A stretch of DNA of 64,000 nucleotides from Saccharina japonica (Eukaryota > Sar > Phaeophyceae > Laminariales > Laminariaceae): NCBI GenBank assembly GCA_008828725.1, contig MEHQ01002936.1, positions 1 to 64,000 on the forward strand, written 5' to 3'. Under the pieces are notes generated by a model. It had not been told where the DNA came from and did not search any database. It was given only the letters and a program-made list of their open reading frames with translations. A program made the position numbers and the translations under genes. Shown here piece after piece: positions 43,001 through 47,146 of the stretch (position 1 is its first letter; every line of letters starts with the position of its first letter).

Positions 43001-44064
43001 GAAAAAAAAGAGTGTTGCATGTGATGCGGTATCCTCTCCGCCTGGGAGAGGGTATTTAGTTCGTGCGTGGCTCGCAGGACATCACACCTTCCTGGTCAGA
43101 AGCTGGCGACTAACCGACCATATGTTAGGCGTTTACAATTACCTACCGAACACGTGAACGCTCGGCAGCACAGTTACTAACATGTAACGGCCATGCCGTG
43201 CGACTATGTTCAATGTAGTTTTTGTTTTGGTGTTATACGTTCGTTCCCCTCTCTTTTTTCTTCGAAGAGTAAACTCAGTATGTGAGGAGAGTAACAGTGT
43301 TTCGCTACAAAGCCTGCAAACTCAAGTCTGTAGTTGGGTAATGGTACACACTAATCCAGTAGTACTCGTGAAATGCCGGCATAACCACAACTCGATGAAG
43401 TTGATTCGTGAGCGTTTCCTCTTTGAATAAGATGTAACCGCTACCGTGCGTTGAGTCGATGGTGCCGTGACTGATTTGAGTGCGACCACAAGCGTAAACC
43501 TCCCTCAAACTGTGCCCCCGCGTTGCGCCTCAGCGAATACTGAGTTGCATCAATTAATGAGTGGCGTGCCGTTGTTGGTGCCCGGTACATTGCGCGCACC
43601 CTAACCCCCCCGCCCACTGATCCCGATTGTTCGGATGTGTATTCCCGGAAACCCCACACCTCTGTCATGGAACATCGTGGTCGCAGGACATTGGTTACGT
43701 CAACGACCGCTACGACGATCGTGACCTCATATTTGCCATTACCGACATCAACCCCTTCGAGGAGTACGTCTTGTTCAGCGGGCTCTCCGGAGACGCCATG
43801 CTCGGCGAGTTCAGAATCTTCGCCCGGAGCATGGGAGATGCCGCTTGGACGATCACCGCAACCGTGAACGGTCTTGTGGAGTGGGTCGAACAAGGGGAGT
43901 TCGTTCGCGATGCGAGCCTGGACGACACCTTCTACGTCAGGCGTCTGGATGGACGTACCTATTTCGACGACGACTTCTCCCGCGACCGCTACTCTGAGTC
44001 CGCCGAGCCCCAAACAGAGACGTTTACTGTCACCCTTGACTCGTACGACCCCGTCGGTTGCTAA
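15646..44064 (+). CDS. Gene A: spliced mosaic extracellular protein (F5/8C-like, WSC, two YfaP-like repeats)
   Basis: Eleven exons, each with AG/GT borders and mutually consistent phases, give 2,312 nt. After the two leading bases this is exactly 770 codons including the stop. Domain order: F5/8C-like lectin domain, WSC domain (CWCAGC, PCAGD, TTCGGD), a Pro/Thr/Ala linker, YfaP/DUF2135-like repeat 1, a GCC2/GCC3-like Cys-rich module, a beta-rich segment, and YfaP-like repeat 2 to the stop. WSC and F5/8C domains bind carbohydrate in known families, so a cell-wall or matrix binding role is likely (inference). There is no membrane anchor at the C-terminus. The signal peptide exon is not found; an in-frame ATG at 15,600 exists but its leader is weak. 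Introns average ~2.6 kb and are packed with MITE-A. The last exon is triplicated downstream. Confidence 0.75.
16106..16232 (-). mobile_element. MITE-A fragment
   Basis: GATGAATGCTACAGTAGAGG start and GTGCACCGTGATTGTTCTGAG, then TTTTGGGGGGAAAGTAA; 3' half missing. Confidence 0.6.
16240..17112. other. Intron 1 sequence, no feature seen
   Basis: Lies between exon 1 and the first full MITE-A copies. TA-rich near 16,775-16,820. No recognised coding. Confidence 0.4.
17113..17378 (+). mobile_element. MITE-A, full copy
   Basis: Reference-like copy: GACGCGTGCTACGATAGAGG start, GGCTCCTTAACCCAAAATCG, ATCGGGTAGCACTTTTGTTT, GTATAGAGCTCC, GGTGCACCTCTA and a GTAGCACGCGTC end. 266 bp, no coding. Confidence 0.9.
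17517..17772 (-). mobile_element. MITE-A copy
   Basis: Inverse copy: CATGCAACGGTAGAGGTCCA start, GAGTTTGGGTTAAGGAGCCC, decayed right end. Confidence 0.8.
18290..18433 (+). CDS. Gene A exon 2: linker and start of the WSC domain
   Basis: Acceptor CGATCGCAG, donor GTGAGT; phase 0 at both ends, fitting exon 1. Encodes IQFMKHAEVEVFP, linker AVPAPTS, then DDYVGCFDDRLGDRVL and TDDALTVE. YVGCF followed ~20 residues later by a D-D-x-[LM]-T motif is the opening of a WSC domain. Confidence 0.8.
18473..18640 (+). mobile_element. MITE-A, degenerate partial
   Basis: ACGCGTGCTACGATAGATAC start and GGGCTCATTAACCCGAACTC. The right half is not recognisable. Confidence 0.65.
18880..18920 (+). pseudogene. Partial duplicate of the exon 2 3' end
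   Basis: GACGACGCCTTGACCCTGGA followed by AGTGAGTGCTT repeats the last ~30 bp of exon 2 and its donor (CAGACGATGCCTTGACCGTA, GAGGTGAGTGCTT). It would read KTDDALTLE. It has no acceptor or upstream coding, so it is a dead exon scrap. Confidence 0.7.
18985..19143 (-). mobile_element. MITE-A partial
   Basis: GCTATATACGATAGAGGTAC, CTGGGCTCCTCACTTAGGGA, GTGCTGCCGGATGAGAAATC; truncated by the next copy. Confidence 0.75.
19145..19390 (-). mobile_element. MITE-A full copy
   Basis: GACGAATGCTACGATAGAGG to GTAGCACGCGTC, with GGGTTAAGGAGCCCGATCGT intact. Confidence 0.9.
19391..19665 (+). mobile_element. MITE-A, butted onto the preceding copy
   Basis: Lacks its own left TIR; starts with the subterminal CACTGTTTTGTCTAAATTCG right after the GCGTC of the previous copy. 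Ends CCTGCATACAGGCTACCGTA and GCGTGCGTC. Confidence 0.8.
19670..19868 (+). mobile_element. MITE-A, internally deleted
   Basis: CACCTGCATGCAGG is joined directly to CTCCTTAACCCAAAATCG; then GTATGGAGCTCCTCAAGTGA and GGTGCACCTCTACCGTAGG. Confidence 0.75.
20000..20560 (-). mobile_element. MITE-A with MITE-C nested inside
   Basis: Left part starts GACGTATGCGACGGTATAGA and stops at CACTTGAGGCAGCAGCT. It resumes after MITE-C with CCACTTGAGGAGCTTTACAC and GGGTTAAGGAGCCC, and ends CTCTATCGCAAGC. Confidence 0.8.
20065..20332 (-). mobile_element. MITE-C copy 2, 268 bp
   Basis: GTAAATCTGCCCACGCAGG to CGGGCAGATTTAC. Inverse of copy 1, with CCCTAACCCTA-type telomere-like units near 20,210. Inserted in MITE-A, so younger than that copy. 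Confidence 0.85.
20709..20967 (-). mobile_element. MITE-A full copy with ACGA target duplication
   Basis: GATGCATGCTACCATAGAG to GCAGCACGCGTC, flanked by ACGA on both sides (20,705-20,708 and 20,968-20,971). Contains the perfect subterminal palindrome GAGCTCCTCATTTGAGGAGC. Confidence 0.9.
21076..21290 (+). mobile_element. MITE-A copy
   Basis: AAGCGTGCTACGATAGAGGT, GTTCGTCGGGTAGCGCTTTT, GTATAGAGCTCCTCAGGTGA, GATAGCATGCGTC. Confidence 0.85.
21547..21777 (+). mobile_element. MITE-A copy
   Basis: ACGCGTGCTACGATAAATAT, CTCCTTAACCCAAGATCGTC, GGTGCACCTCTATCGTAGCA end; the middle ~80 bp diverges. Confidence 0.85.
21999..22253 (+). mobile_element. MITE-A full copy
   Basis: GACGCGTGCTACGATAGAGG to GGTAGCATGCGTC. 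The flanks AGAC/TGAC are a 3-of-4 match for a target duplication. Confidence 0.85.
22700..22945 (-). mobile_element. MITE-B copy 1
   Basis: Ends built on CCCACGGTAGGGG and CCCCTACCGTGGG, with GAGCTCCTCACTTGAAGAGC and ATCCGGTGGTTACTCAC inside. Shares the hairpin-like GAGCTCCTC motif with MITE-A but differs in TIR and core, so it is a related family. Confidence 0.75.
23010..23551 (+). mobile_element. Rep-G copy 1, ~540 bp bounded by C-runs
   Basis: C11 at the left, C15 at the right. Between them: TATAGGTTGGGTTGGCGTCG, GTGCGGGGTGGAGAACCTTT, GAAGTGGCCACACCAGAAA, GCAAGCAATGTCTGCCTGG and GAGTACACCC. Found six times here, always with C/G runs at both ends. No coding, no clear TIR beyond the runs. 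Confidence 0.85.
23579..23652 (+). CDS. Gene A exon 3: middle of the WSC domain (tentative)
   Basis: Acceptor CCCCTGTTGAAACCCAG, donor GTGAGT. Enters at phase 0 and leaves two bases, exactly what exons 2 and 4 demand. The junction with exon 4 reads TAAVATGNE then CWCAGC, the canonical WSC G-N-E-C-W-C. Against it, the two Cys expected earlier in this stretch are missing (it reads TVLSKHVGMRMALCPY), so the domain may be degenerate or a different exon may be used. Its polypyrimidine tract is the C-run of Rep-G copy 1. Confidence 0.5.
23739..23999 (+). mobile_element. MITE-A full copy with ACAT target duplication
   Basis: GACGCGTTCTACGATAGAGG to GTAGGATGTGTC, flanked by ACAT on both sides (23,735-23,738 and 24,000-24,003). 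Confidence 0.9.
24004..24451 (+). mobile_element. MITE-A, 5'-truncated and split by Rep-G
   Basis: GGCTCCTTAACCCAAACTTG and CCATGGGCTTATAGAGTAGC lie before the insert; GTATTGAGCTTCTCAAGTGA and CCGTAGCAAGCGTC after it. Confidence 0.8.
24156..24372 (-). mobile_element. Rep-G copy 2, truncated, inside MITE-A
   Basis: GGGTGTACTCATGTGGTGCA through GAGCTGCATCCTGCTAAG, then T/G-rich filler with G8 and G11. The host MITE has GGGTGAGGTATAGAGC at this point in other copies, so insertion was at a G-run. Confidence 0.8.
24597..24955 (+). mobile_element. SINE, full-length tRNA-derived copy
   Basis: Head with box A-like TGGTCTAGTGG and box B-like GAGTTCGAATCTC. Then a body with GAGAGCGCCTATTAATAGTA and GCGGGTAGGCACAATTCG, and a tail region CTACTTTGTGACCCCGGATC, GAGTTACGACTAGGGAGGAG, with an A-rich end at 24,935-24,955. 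Confidence 0.9.
25260..25414 (+). CDS. Gene A exon 4: C-terminal half of the WSC domain
   Basis: Acceptor GGCTTTACACTGCAG, donor GTGAGT. Reads CWCAGCEITDHGMN, GVGTCYTPCAGDATTTCGGD, MAISLYQSAAC. The C-W-C, C-x3-C-x-G-D, C-G-G and final S-x-Y motifs are diagnostic of WSC. Leaves one base (G) that joins exon 5 to make Val. Confidence 0.9.
26203..26469 (-). mobile_element. MITE-A copy
   Basis: GACGCAGGCTACGGTAGAGG to ATAGCACGCGTC; a short ATGACATAGC duplication near the right end. Confidence 0.85.
26470..27498. other. Intron 4 sequence, no feature seen
   Basis: About 1 kb without MITE, domain or recognised repeat. Confidence 0.4.
27499..27752 (+). mobile_element. MITE-A copy
   Basis: GACGCGTGCTATGCTAGAGG, CTCCTTAACCCAAAATCGTC, GGTGCACCTCAATCGCGTGG end (decayed). 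Confidence 0.85.
27848..27886 (+). CDS. Gene A exon 5: Pro/Thr linker
   Basis: A 39-nt exon: acceptor after a T-rich tract at GGTCCCAAG, donor GTAAGT. Phases 1 and 1 fit exons 4 and 6. Encodes VTAPAPTPATPVS, a flexible and probably O-glycosylated linker of the kind often found after WSC domains. Confidence 0.7.
27950..28210 (+). mobile_element. MITE-A copy, CCTGCATGCAGG variant
   Basis: GGTGCTACGATAGAGGTGGC, CTCCTTAACCCAAAAGTCGC, CACCTGCATGCAGGCTACTG and GCATGCGTC. Confidence 0.85.
28510..28556 (-). mobile_element. MITE-A terminal fragment
   Basis: TACGATAGAGGTGCACCATG and TTCTTCCTGAG only. Confidence 0.6.
28818..29079 (+). mobile_element. MITE-A full copy with TGAA target duplication
   Basis: GACGCGTGCTACGACGGAGG to GTAGCATGCGTC, flanked by TGAA on both sides (28,814-28,817 and 29,080-29,083). 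Its right end lies 75 bp upstream of exon 6. Confidence 0.9.
29158..29309 (+). CDS. Gene A exon 6: first half of YfaP-like repeat 1
   Basis: Acceptor GTCCAACAG, donor GTGAGT. Reads DCPSGSTEASLHIVATSRGS then VYGDFHLFVVEPGGTEVIVS. D-x-x-[LF]-[WF]-V-x-[DE]-P-x-G is the strand motif of DUF2135/YfaP-type beta-sandwiches; the partner in repeat 2 is VDLWVIDPNGNRV. Ends at phase 0. Confidence 0.75.
29474..29702 (+). mobile_element. MITE-A copy, left TIR lost
   Basis: GTGTAGAGGTATACCGG, GGGGCTCCTTAAC, GTATAGAGCTCCTCACGTGA and CTATCGTAGCATGCGTC. Confidence 0.8.
29703..30665. other. Intron 6 sequence, no feature seen
   Basis: Nothing recognised; a 191-codon minus-strand frame here is unsupported. Confidence 0.4.
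30666..30912 (-). mobile_element. MITE-A copy
   Basis: GGCGCATGCTACGGTAAATG to CTATCGTAGCACGCGGG. Confidence 0.85.
30997..31436 (-). mobile_element. MITE-D copy 2, intact, 440 bp
   Basis: Ends ACAGCCGATTTTCCTAATTG and its reverse complement; TIR about 44 bp through GAATTGCCTTTCCGATRAGAATG. Serves as the empty-site reference for element H in copy 1. (TAG)n repeats flank both sides. Confidence 0.9.
31530..31923 (-). mobile_element. MITE-A with a ~95-bp insert
   Basis: GGCGCATGCTTTGATAGAGG to CTATCATAGCACACGTC. The insert at 31,799-31,893 matches about 2,998-3,060 (AGTNNTTTGTCCCCAAA, then GGGACC and GGTTCTTA). Confidence 0.8.
31985..32030. repeat. Short (ACCACAGAC)n tandem repeat
   Basis: Three to four 9-bp units at 32,000-32,028. 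Confidence 0.7.
32075..32313 (-). mobile_element. MITE-A, degenerate
   Basis: AACAATCCCATGGCCTAAAT, GGGGTTAAGGAGCCGCGTCA, GTTACCTCTATCGTTGCACG and CGTC; left end decayed. Confidence 0.75.
32314..33013. other. Intron 6 sequence, no feature seen
   Basis: Nothing recognised up to the acceptor of exon 7. Confidence 0.4.
33014..33305 (+). CDS. Gene A exon 7: second half of YfaP-like repeat 1
   Basis: Acceptor TCGCCGCCCAG, donor GTGAGT. Reads DVGVWAKSGDGGLPSNGTLS, NGLNATEDAVLGDYEIWGTA, WTITARSNGDLLWVKGGTF, FVATVTSYADSDC. It aligns with the last exon (DIGYVNDRYDD, AMLGEFRIFARS, WTITATVNGLVEWVEQGEF), so the two repeats share a splice position and phase 0. Leaves one base. Confidence 0.85.
33402..33520 (+). 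repeat. (GTCATTATT)n microsatellite in MITE-A
   Basis: 9-bp units broken by TTTTTTGTTGCAATATT. They arose from the TTTCATTCTTGTGTTGCAAT segment of MITE-A. Confidence 0.85.
33528..35175 (+). mobile_element. Minisatellite element M2-M3 with terminal inverted repeats
   Basis: Left end TGCAAAGGCAAGTTCGGTAG, right end (minus strand) TGCAAAGGTATGTTCTGTAG, both followed by GGTA. Inside lie two blocks of a ~41-bp unit (ACCGAACTTACCGAAGTGTC, then GGGTACCGGTATTG and A/T) at 33,575-33,780 and 34,685-35,120, each bounded by inverted GGTACC/CCCCCGGTA motifs. The middle 33,841-34,600 is CAG-rich and unidentified. It looks like a non-autonomous transposon that carries tandem repeats. Confidence 0.75.
33841..34600. 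other. Core of the minisatellite element
   Basis: CAG/CTG-rich at 33,855-34,035 and 34,180-34,200; frames are low complexity (poly-Leu or poly-Gln). No domain. Confidence 0.5.
35442..35697 (+). repeat. Two-copy tandem duplication, ~128 bp
   Basis: TTTCCTGCACCAGAGAGG...GATCCCCTAA...GCAGGTTACAGCACTACTGT occurs twice; the second copy has an extra ~10 bp (GGGGCACGACAG). Confidence 0.85.
35736..35988 (+). mobile_element. MITE-A, decayed ends
   Basis: GACGCATGATACAGTACC, CACCTAAAATCGTCGG, GTATAGAGCTCCTCAGGGGA and CACCTCCACCGTCGCATC. Confidence 0.8.
36105..36209 (+). CDS. Gene A exon 8: GCC2/GCC3-like Cys-rich module
   Basis: Acceptor AATGCACACTCAG, donor GTGGGT, phases 1 and 1. Reads GQCPQNTFGLDGTPPCTKCP then EGVVSRKGSAFCTVS. 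C-P-x-N-T-F-x-x-D-G-x-x-x-C-x-x-C-P-x-G is the ephrin-receptor-like/GCC2-GCC3 module. Confidence 0.85.
36626..36875 (+). mobile_element. MITE-B copy 2
   Basis: CCCACGGTAAGGGTACCACT to CCCCTGTCGTGGGG, with ACCACCGGATACTATTAATA and GAGTTCCTCATGTGAGGAGC inside. A MITE-A scrap (CACTTGAGGAGCTCTATTTA) precedes it at 36,568-36,600. Confidence 0.8.
36890..36964 (+). repeat. 37-bp direct duplication
   Basis: TAGGGAAACACATATGTTTT and GTGTTCAACGTACGAG occur twice back to back, with one difference. Confidence 0.85.
37165..37500 (+). mobile_element. SINE, near full length
   Basis: Head GTAGAGTAGTCGTCAGC and box B-like GAGTTCGAATCCTACC; then GAGAGCGCCTTCGTGGCGTG, GTTGACGAGGGAAGAG, CTACTTTGTGACCCCGGATC and an A-rich end. 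Confidence 0.9.
37512..37867 (-). mobile_element. MITE-A with microsatellite expansion, TGCC target duplication
   Basis: GACGTATACTACAATAGAGG to GTAGCACGCACC, flanked by TGCC (37,508-37,511 and 37,868-37,871). (CAATAATGA)n at 37,676-37,782 lies at the same internal place as the expansion in the 33.3-kb copy. Confidence 0.85.
38162..38391 (+). mobile_element. MITE-A full copy with ATCT target duplication
   Basis: GACGCGTGCTACGATAGAGA to GTAGCATGCGTC, flanked by ATCT (38,158-38,161 and 38,392-38,395). It ends 53 bp before exon 9. Confidence 0.9.
38445..38497 (+). CDS. Gene A exon 9: small connecting exon
   Basis: A strong T-rich tract and GTGTGCAG acceptor, donor GTGAGT. 53 nt, enters phase 1 and leaves phase 0, exactly as exons 8 and 10 need. 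Encodes ALRSMRVPEALDLAMRTD. No motif; chosen for splice signals and phase. Confidence 0.65.
38643..38865 (+). mobile_element. MITE-B copy 3
   Basis: CCCACGGTAGGGGTACCACG, GAGTAACCACCGGATA, GAGCTCCTCGTGTGAGGAGC, GTCCTACCGTCGG. Confidence 0.8.
38909..39011 (+). mobile_element. MITE-A left-half fragment
   Basis: GACGCGTGCTACGATCGAGT and GGGCTCCGTGACCTAAACTT; cut by the next copy. Confidence 0.8.
39012..39260 (-). mobile_element. MITE-A copy
   Basis: CTACGATAGATTAGCACCAT to CCGTAGCATGCGTC, with GAGGGGAGCCCGATCGTTCA. Confidence 0.85.
39270..39402 (+). mobile_element. MITE-A right-half fragment
   Basis: CAGGTATAGAGCTCCTGAAG, CACCTGCATGCAGGCTACCG and GCATGCCTC. Confidence 0.8.
39405..39548 (+). 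mobile_element. MITE-A right-half fragment
   Basis: GTTGTTCATCGAGCAGCGCT, GAGGTATAGAGCTCCTTAAA, GGTGCACCTTTACCGTAG. Confidence 0.8.
39666..40199 (+). mobile_element. Rep-G copy 3, full
   Basis: C9 then TATAAGTATATTG, GTATAGGTTGGGTTGGCGTC, GAAGTGGCCACACCAGAAAG, ending GTACCCCCCC. Diverged ~10% from copy 1 by eye. Confidence 0.85.
40200..40850. other. Intron 9 sequence, no feature seen
   Basis: No recognised repeat or exon. Confidence 0.4.
40851..41085 (+). mobile_element. MITE-A, right end decayed
   Basis: GACGCGTGCAACGATAAAGG, CCAAAATCGTTGAAATTAAA, GTTAAGAGCTCCTCAAGTGA. Confidence 0.8.
41086..41190 (+). pseudogene. Decayed copy of the Cys-rich exon (exon 8)
   Basis: TGCCCTCAACACGTTCACGG then CCACGACGGGG resembles exon 8 TGTCCTCAAAACACGTTCGG then CCTCGACGG. 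Reading TACPQHVHGHDGVCSF. Most later Cys are lost and the borders are poor, so it is probably a dead module. Confidence 0.5.
41471..41719 (+). mobile_element. MITE-A copy
   Basis: GTGCTTCGATAGAGGTAGCA, GGGCTCCTTAACCCAAATCG, CCCCTCTACCGTGGGATGCG. Confidence 0.85.
41940..42425 (+). CDS. Gene A exon 10: beta-rich segment and first half of YfaP-like repeat 2
   Basis: Acceptor TTTGATTTCATTGCAG, donor GTGGGT; phase 0 at both ends. Reads AVGGWAGPGFAVLDNNKGFS, LEGEELATITVSGNFERDDD, ATVTDIPVGYSRFILSFVAL, FDYDIVNEGCSEGLRIKLEW, DSDAIVDLWVIDPNGNRVTR. The last part is the clearest DUF2135/YfaP signature in the gene. The first ~125 residues look like a separate beta-sandwich of unknown family. Confidence 0.9.
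42535..42800 (+). mobile_element. MITE-B, degenerate copy 4
   Basis: CTCGTTAGGGGTTGTTTCGG, CACAAGTGAGTAACGAACGG, GTTGCGCGAACGGCTCTTCG, CCGCCACTTCTACCAGAGG follow MITE-B order. Confidence 0.6.
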
Positions 44065-44400
44065 ATCTGCACCGCACGCTTTCACCGAAGTTTCTTGAAA
44101 CTGACACGTTGACTGTCGTCTCCGTCGGTCGTTATGCGATGACGTCGGATATCGAACCGACGACGATGCACCGTGGCATATTGGCAACGTCATATCGGGG
44201 CAAGTTGTGTTTGCCTTGCAAGGATGGCCTCCGTCGGACACGATCAACACAAAACACCGGGGCAGCAGTTTCGGCCGAAACTTCCAGTGTGCTCTTGAGG
44301 CTTGCCGTGACGTTTGTCCTTTTAATGTGTTGCGACGAGGCCTTGATGAGGTGGGCCTGATCGTTAGGTAGAATGCTAGCGAACGAGAAAAGGGGGGGTG
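43029..44400 (+). repeat. Inverted-repeat arm L, 1,372 bp
   Basis: Reverse complement of 45,775-47,146; positions sum to 90,175 throughout. I see one difference (43,086-43,090 region, CATCACACC against CTTCACACC). It holds the last intron end, exon 11 and the 3' flank. Confidence 0.95.
43687..44064 (+). CDS. Gene A exon 11, terminal: second half of YfaP-like repeat 2
   Basis: Acceptor ATCGTGGTCGCAG, stop at 44,062-44,064. Reads DIGYVNDRYDDRDLIFAITD, GLSGDAMLGEFRIFARSMGD, AAWTITATVNGLVEWVEQGE, ending TFTVTLDSYDPVGC. Homologous to exon 7. No hydrophobic tail, so the product is secreted rather than anchored. Two further identical copies lie at 46,488-46,111 and 47,773-48,150. Confidence 0.9.
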   Translation, partial: DIGYVNDRYDDRDLIFAITDINPFEEYVLFSGLSGDAMLGEFRIFARSMGDAAWTITATVNGLVEWVEQGEFVRDASLDDTFYVRRLDGRTYFDDDFSRDRYSESAEPQTETFTVTLDSYDPVGC

Positions 44401-45774
44401 TGGTGTGGCGCGGGCGGCAGTGTAAGGATCAGTCGGCACCATGATAGGCGCTGTATGGCACCTGTGTGACATACTATGTCAGACCGCGCAGGAACTGCAT
44501 CAAACTGCAAAAACACCATAGTGTCGATCAAGAACAAGCCCATGCATGGGTTTGCTCGCGGGGTTGATGCTTCACGGTTTGTCGCAGGCCGTCTTTGGAT
44601 TATTTTCGCTGGCGTGCATTCGGGGATAGCGTAGCATGTGGCGTTAGTCGTCCAGGGACATCAGAGGGGAGCATATGTTTTGTTTTTGTTTTTTTCCTCC
44701 CAACGAATATCTTCGCTCTTCCTTTCTGTCTCCTTACTAGTCATACCTCAGACCCGGGGTCAACAAGTAGGTTCTTGTCCCCCCTCCCCGGTACGGTTTT
44801 TGCGTTGCATTTTTATCGCGAGAAGATTCCAGCACATTCTTCCCTCGTCGACATGCGTGGGATTCCGCCTAACCACGCCAGTACCAACGCTCCCAGCTAT
44901 ATGTTGCATTTATATATGTATCTCAAAACGTTAAATCGACATATCACCACGGTGGGATTTTAACTCGGGTACCAACGCTAGTAGTCTTTAAAGCTGACCA
45001 CAAGCAGTCTACCAGGGCGACCAGGACGGTATCGAAGCCGTTGCCGCTCATACATTAGATTTGGGCGAATACCCCAGAAAAGAAGACGACGCGTAATGGA
45101 GCACGGTAGTACTGGGGTGGCGAGGTTATCGAGGCCCGTAGCATCACGCCATGGAAGCGGGGTCAGGCGGAGAGGTAGACCAAATAATCAAACGTAAAAG
45201 ACAATTTGTATAATCCAGTTATCGATGTAACTCGATCTCTCAATGCGGTCTGAATTTATGCTTGACGAATGTATACCTCGTCTCTGGGAGGAGAGAGACG
45301 TAGAATATGCTTTTCCATTACTACTTGTGATACTGTACGGCCGTAGATATGTATCATGCACAGTTATTTTAAACTTCGTCGGCGCCTATTTCGCCTCTAT
45401 CGATGGCAAATACGGTGATCGAGATACCAAGATCATTCGTGTCGAGACCCTTCGTCTAAAAGAGAATGCGTAGTATGTACACGACGTTTTGGCTGCATAA
45501 CCGCTTATTTTCTCGGAAGGGGGGGTGTACTCATGTCGTGCACGGCCGTAGTCATGTGACCATAGACCATAGACCCTCGCATCCCTACAATGCCGGGACG
45601 GAGCACGTTGGGTTTTCACCAACCAGGCAGACATTGCTTGCACCAAGCGCGAAGCACCGTGAGATAATGGGCGAGTCGCGTGGAGGGTGAGCTGCATCCT
45701 GCTAAGAACCGCCTCTGAGGCGGACTTGCATATGGACGACAGCTTCAATGAGTTAATTGAATTTCTGGTGTGGC
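44401..45774. other. Spacer of the inverted repeat
   Basis: 1,374 bp with a SINE (44,675-45,030), a 76-codon frame at 45,243-45,473 of unknown nature (possibly random) and truncated Rep-G copy 4. Confidence 0.7.
44675..45030 (-). mobile_element. SINE, near full length
   Basis: Tail CTCAGACCCGGGGTCAACAA at the left; the head has a GATTTTAACTCGGGTACC box B region and ends CAGTCTACCAGGGCGACCAG. Confidence 0.85.
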
Positions 45775-45777
45775 CAC
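45519..45777 (-). mobile_element. Rep-G copy 4, truncated at the palindrome junction
   Basis: G7 then TGTACTCATGTCGTGCACGG to CTGGTGTGGCCAC, where it passes into arm R through a shared CAC. Confidence 0.85.
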
Positions 45778-47146
45778 CCCCCCTTTTCTCGTTCGCTAGC
45801 ATTCTACCTAACGATCAGGCCCACCTCATCAAGGCCTCGTCGCAACACATTAAAAGGACAAACGTCACGGCAAGCCTCAAGAGCACACTGGAAGTTTCGG
45901 CCGAAACTGCTGCCCCGGTGTTTTGTGTTGATCGTGTCCGACGGAGGCCATCCTTGCAAGGCAAACACAACTTGCCCCGATATGACGTTGCCAATATGCC
46001 ACGGTGCATCGTCGTCGGTTCGATATCCGACGTCATCGCATAACGACCGACGGAGACGACAGTCAACGTGTCAGTTTCAAGAAACTTCGGTGAAAGCGTG
46101 CGGTGCAGATTTAGCAACCGACGGGGTCGTACGAGTCAAGGGTGACAGTAAACGTCTCTGTTTGGGGCTCGGCGGACTCAGAGTAGCGGTCGCGGGAGAA
46201 GTCGTCGTCGAAATAGGTACGTCCATCCAGACGCCTGACGTAGAAGGTGTCGTCCAGGCTCGCATCGCGAACGAACTCCCCTTGTTCGACCCACTCCACA
46301 AGACCGTTCACGGTTGCGGTGATCGTCCAAGCGGCATCTCCCATGCTCCGGGCGAAGATTCTGAACTCGCCGAGCATGGCGTCTCCGGAGAGCCCGCTGA
46401 ACAAGACGTACTCCTCGAAGGGGTTGATGTCGGTAATGGCAAATATGAGGTCACGATCGTCGTAGCGGTCGTTGACGTAACCAATGTCCTGCGACCACGA
46501 TGTTCCATGACAGAGGTGTGGGGTTTCCGGGAATACACATCCGAACAATCGGGATCAGTGGGCGGGGGGGTTAGGGTGCGCGCAATGTACCGGGCACCAA
46601 CAACGGCACGCCACTCATTAATTGATGCAACTCAGTATTCGCTGAGGCGCAACGCGGGGGCACAGTTTGAGGGAGGTTTACGCTTGTGGTCGCACTCAAA
46701 TCAGTCACGGCACCATCGACTCAACGCACGGTAGCGGTTACATCTTATTCAAAGAGGAAACGCTCACGAATCAACTTCATCGAGTTGTGGTTATGCCGGC
46801 ATTTCACGAGTACTACTGGATTAGTGTGTACCATTACCCAACTACAGACTTGAGTTTGCAGGCTTTGTAGCGAAACACTGTTACTCTCCTCACATACTGA
46901 GTTTACTCTTCGAAGAAAAAAGAGAGGGGAACGAACGTATAACACCAAAACAAAAACTACATTGAACATAGTCGCACGGCATGGCCGTTACATGTTAGTA
47001 ACTGTGCTGCCGAGCGTTCACGTGTTCGGTAGGTAATTGTAAACGCCTAACATATGGTCGGTTAGTCGCCAGCTTCTGACCAGGAAGGTGTGAAGTCCTG
47101 CGAGCCACGCACGAACTAAATACCCTCTCCCAGGCGGAGAGGATAC
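45775..47146 (-). repeat. Inverted-repeat arm R, 1,372 bp
   Basis: Mirror of 43,029-44,400, joined to Rep-G at both sides (truncated copy 4 at the left, copy 5 at the right). Confidence 0.95.
46111..46488 (-). pseudogene. Inverted copy of gene A exon 11
   Basis: Identical translation to the terminal exon, on the opposite strand, with no upstream gene A exons in that orientation. It cannot be used by gene A. Confidence 0.85.

Larger units (their letters stand above)
43596..45777 (+). repeat. Direct repeat, copy 1 (2,182 bp)
   Basis: Repeats at 47,682-49,863 with a constant offset of 4,086 and no difference that I noticed. Includes exon 11, the SINE at 44.7 kb and the truncated Rep-G. Confidence 0.95.

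Noticed and set aside
43441-44472. 343-codon minus-strand frame, with long twins at 45,757-46,734 (+) and 47,530-48,558 (-)
   Set aside because: They are antisense to the terminal exon of gene A and its copies; the sense strand has the YfaP-like domain and a proper acceptor.
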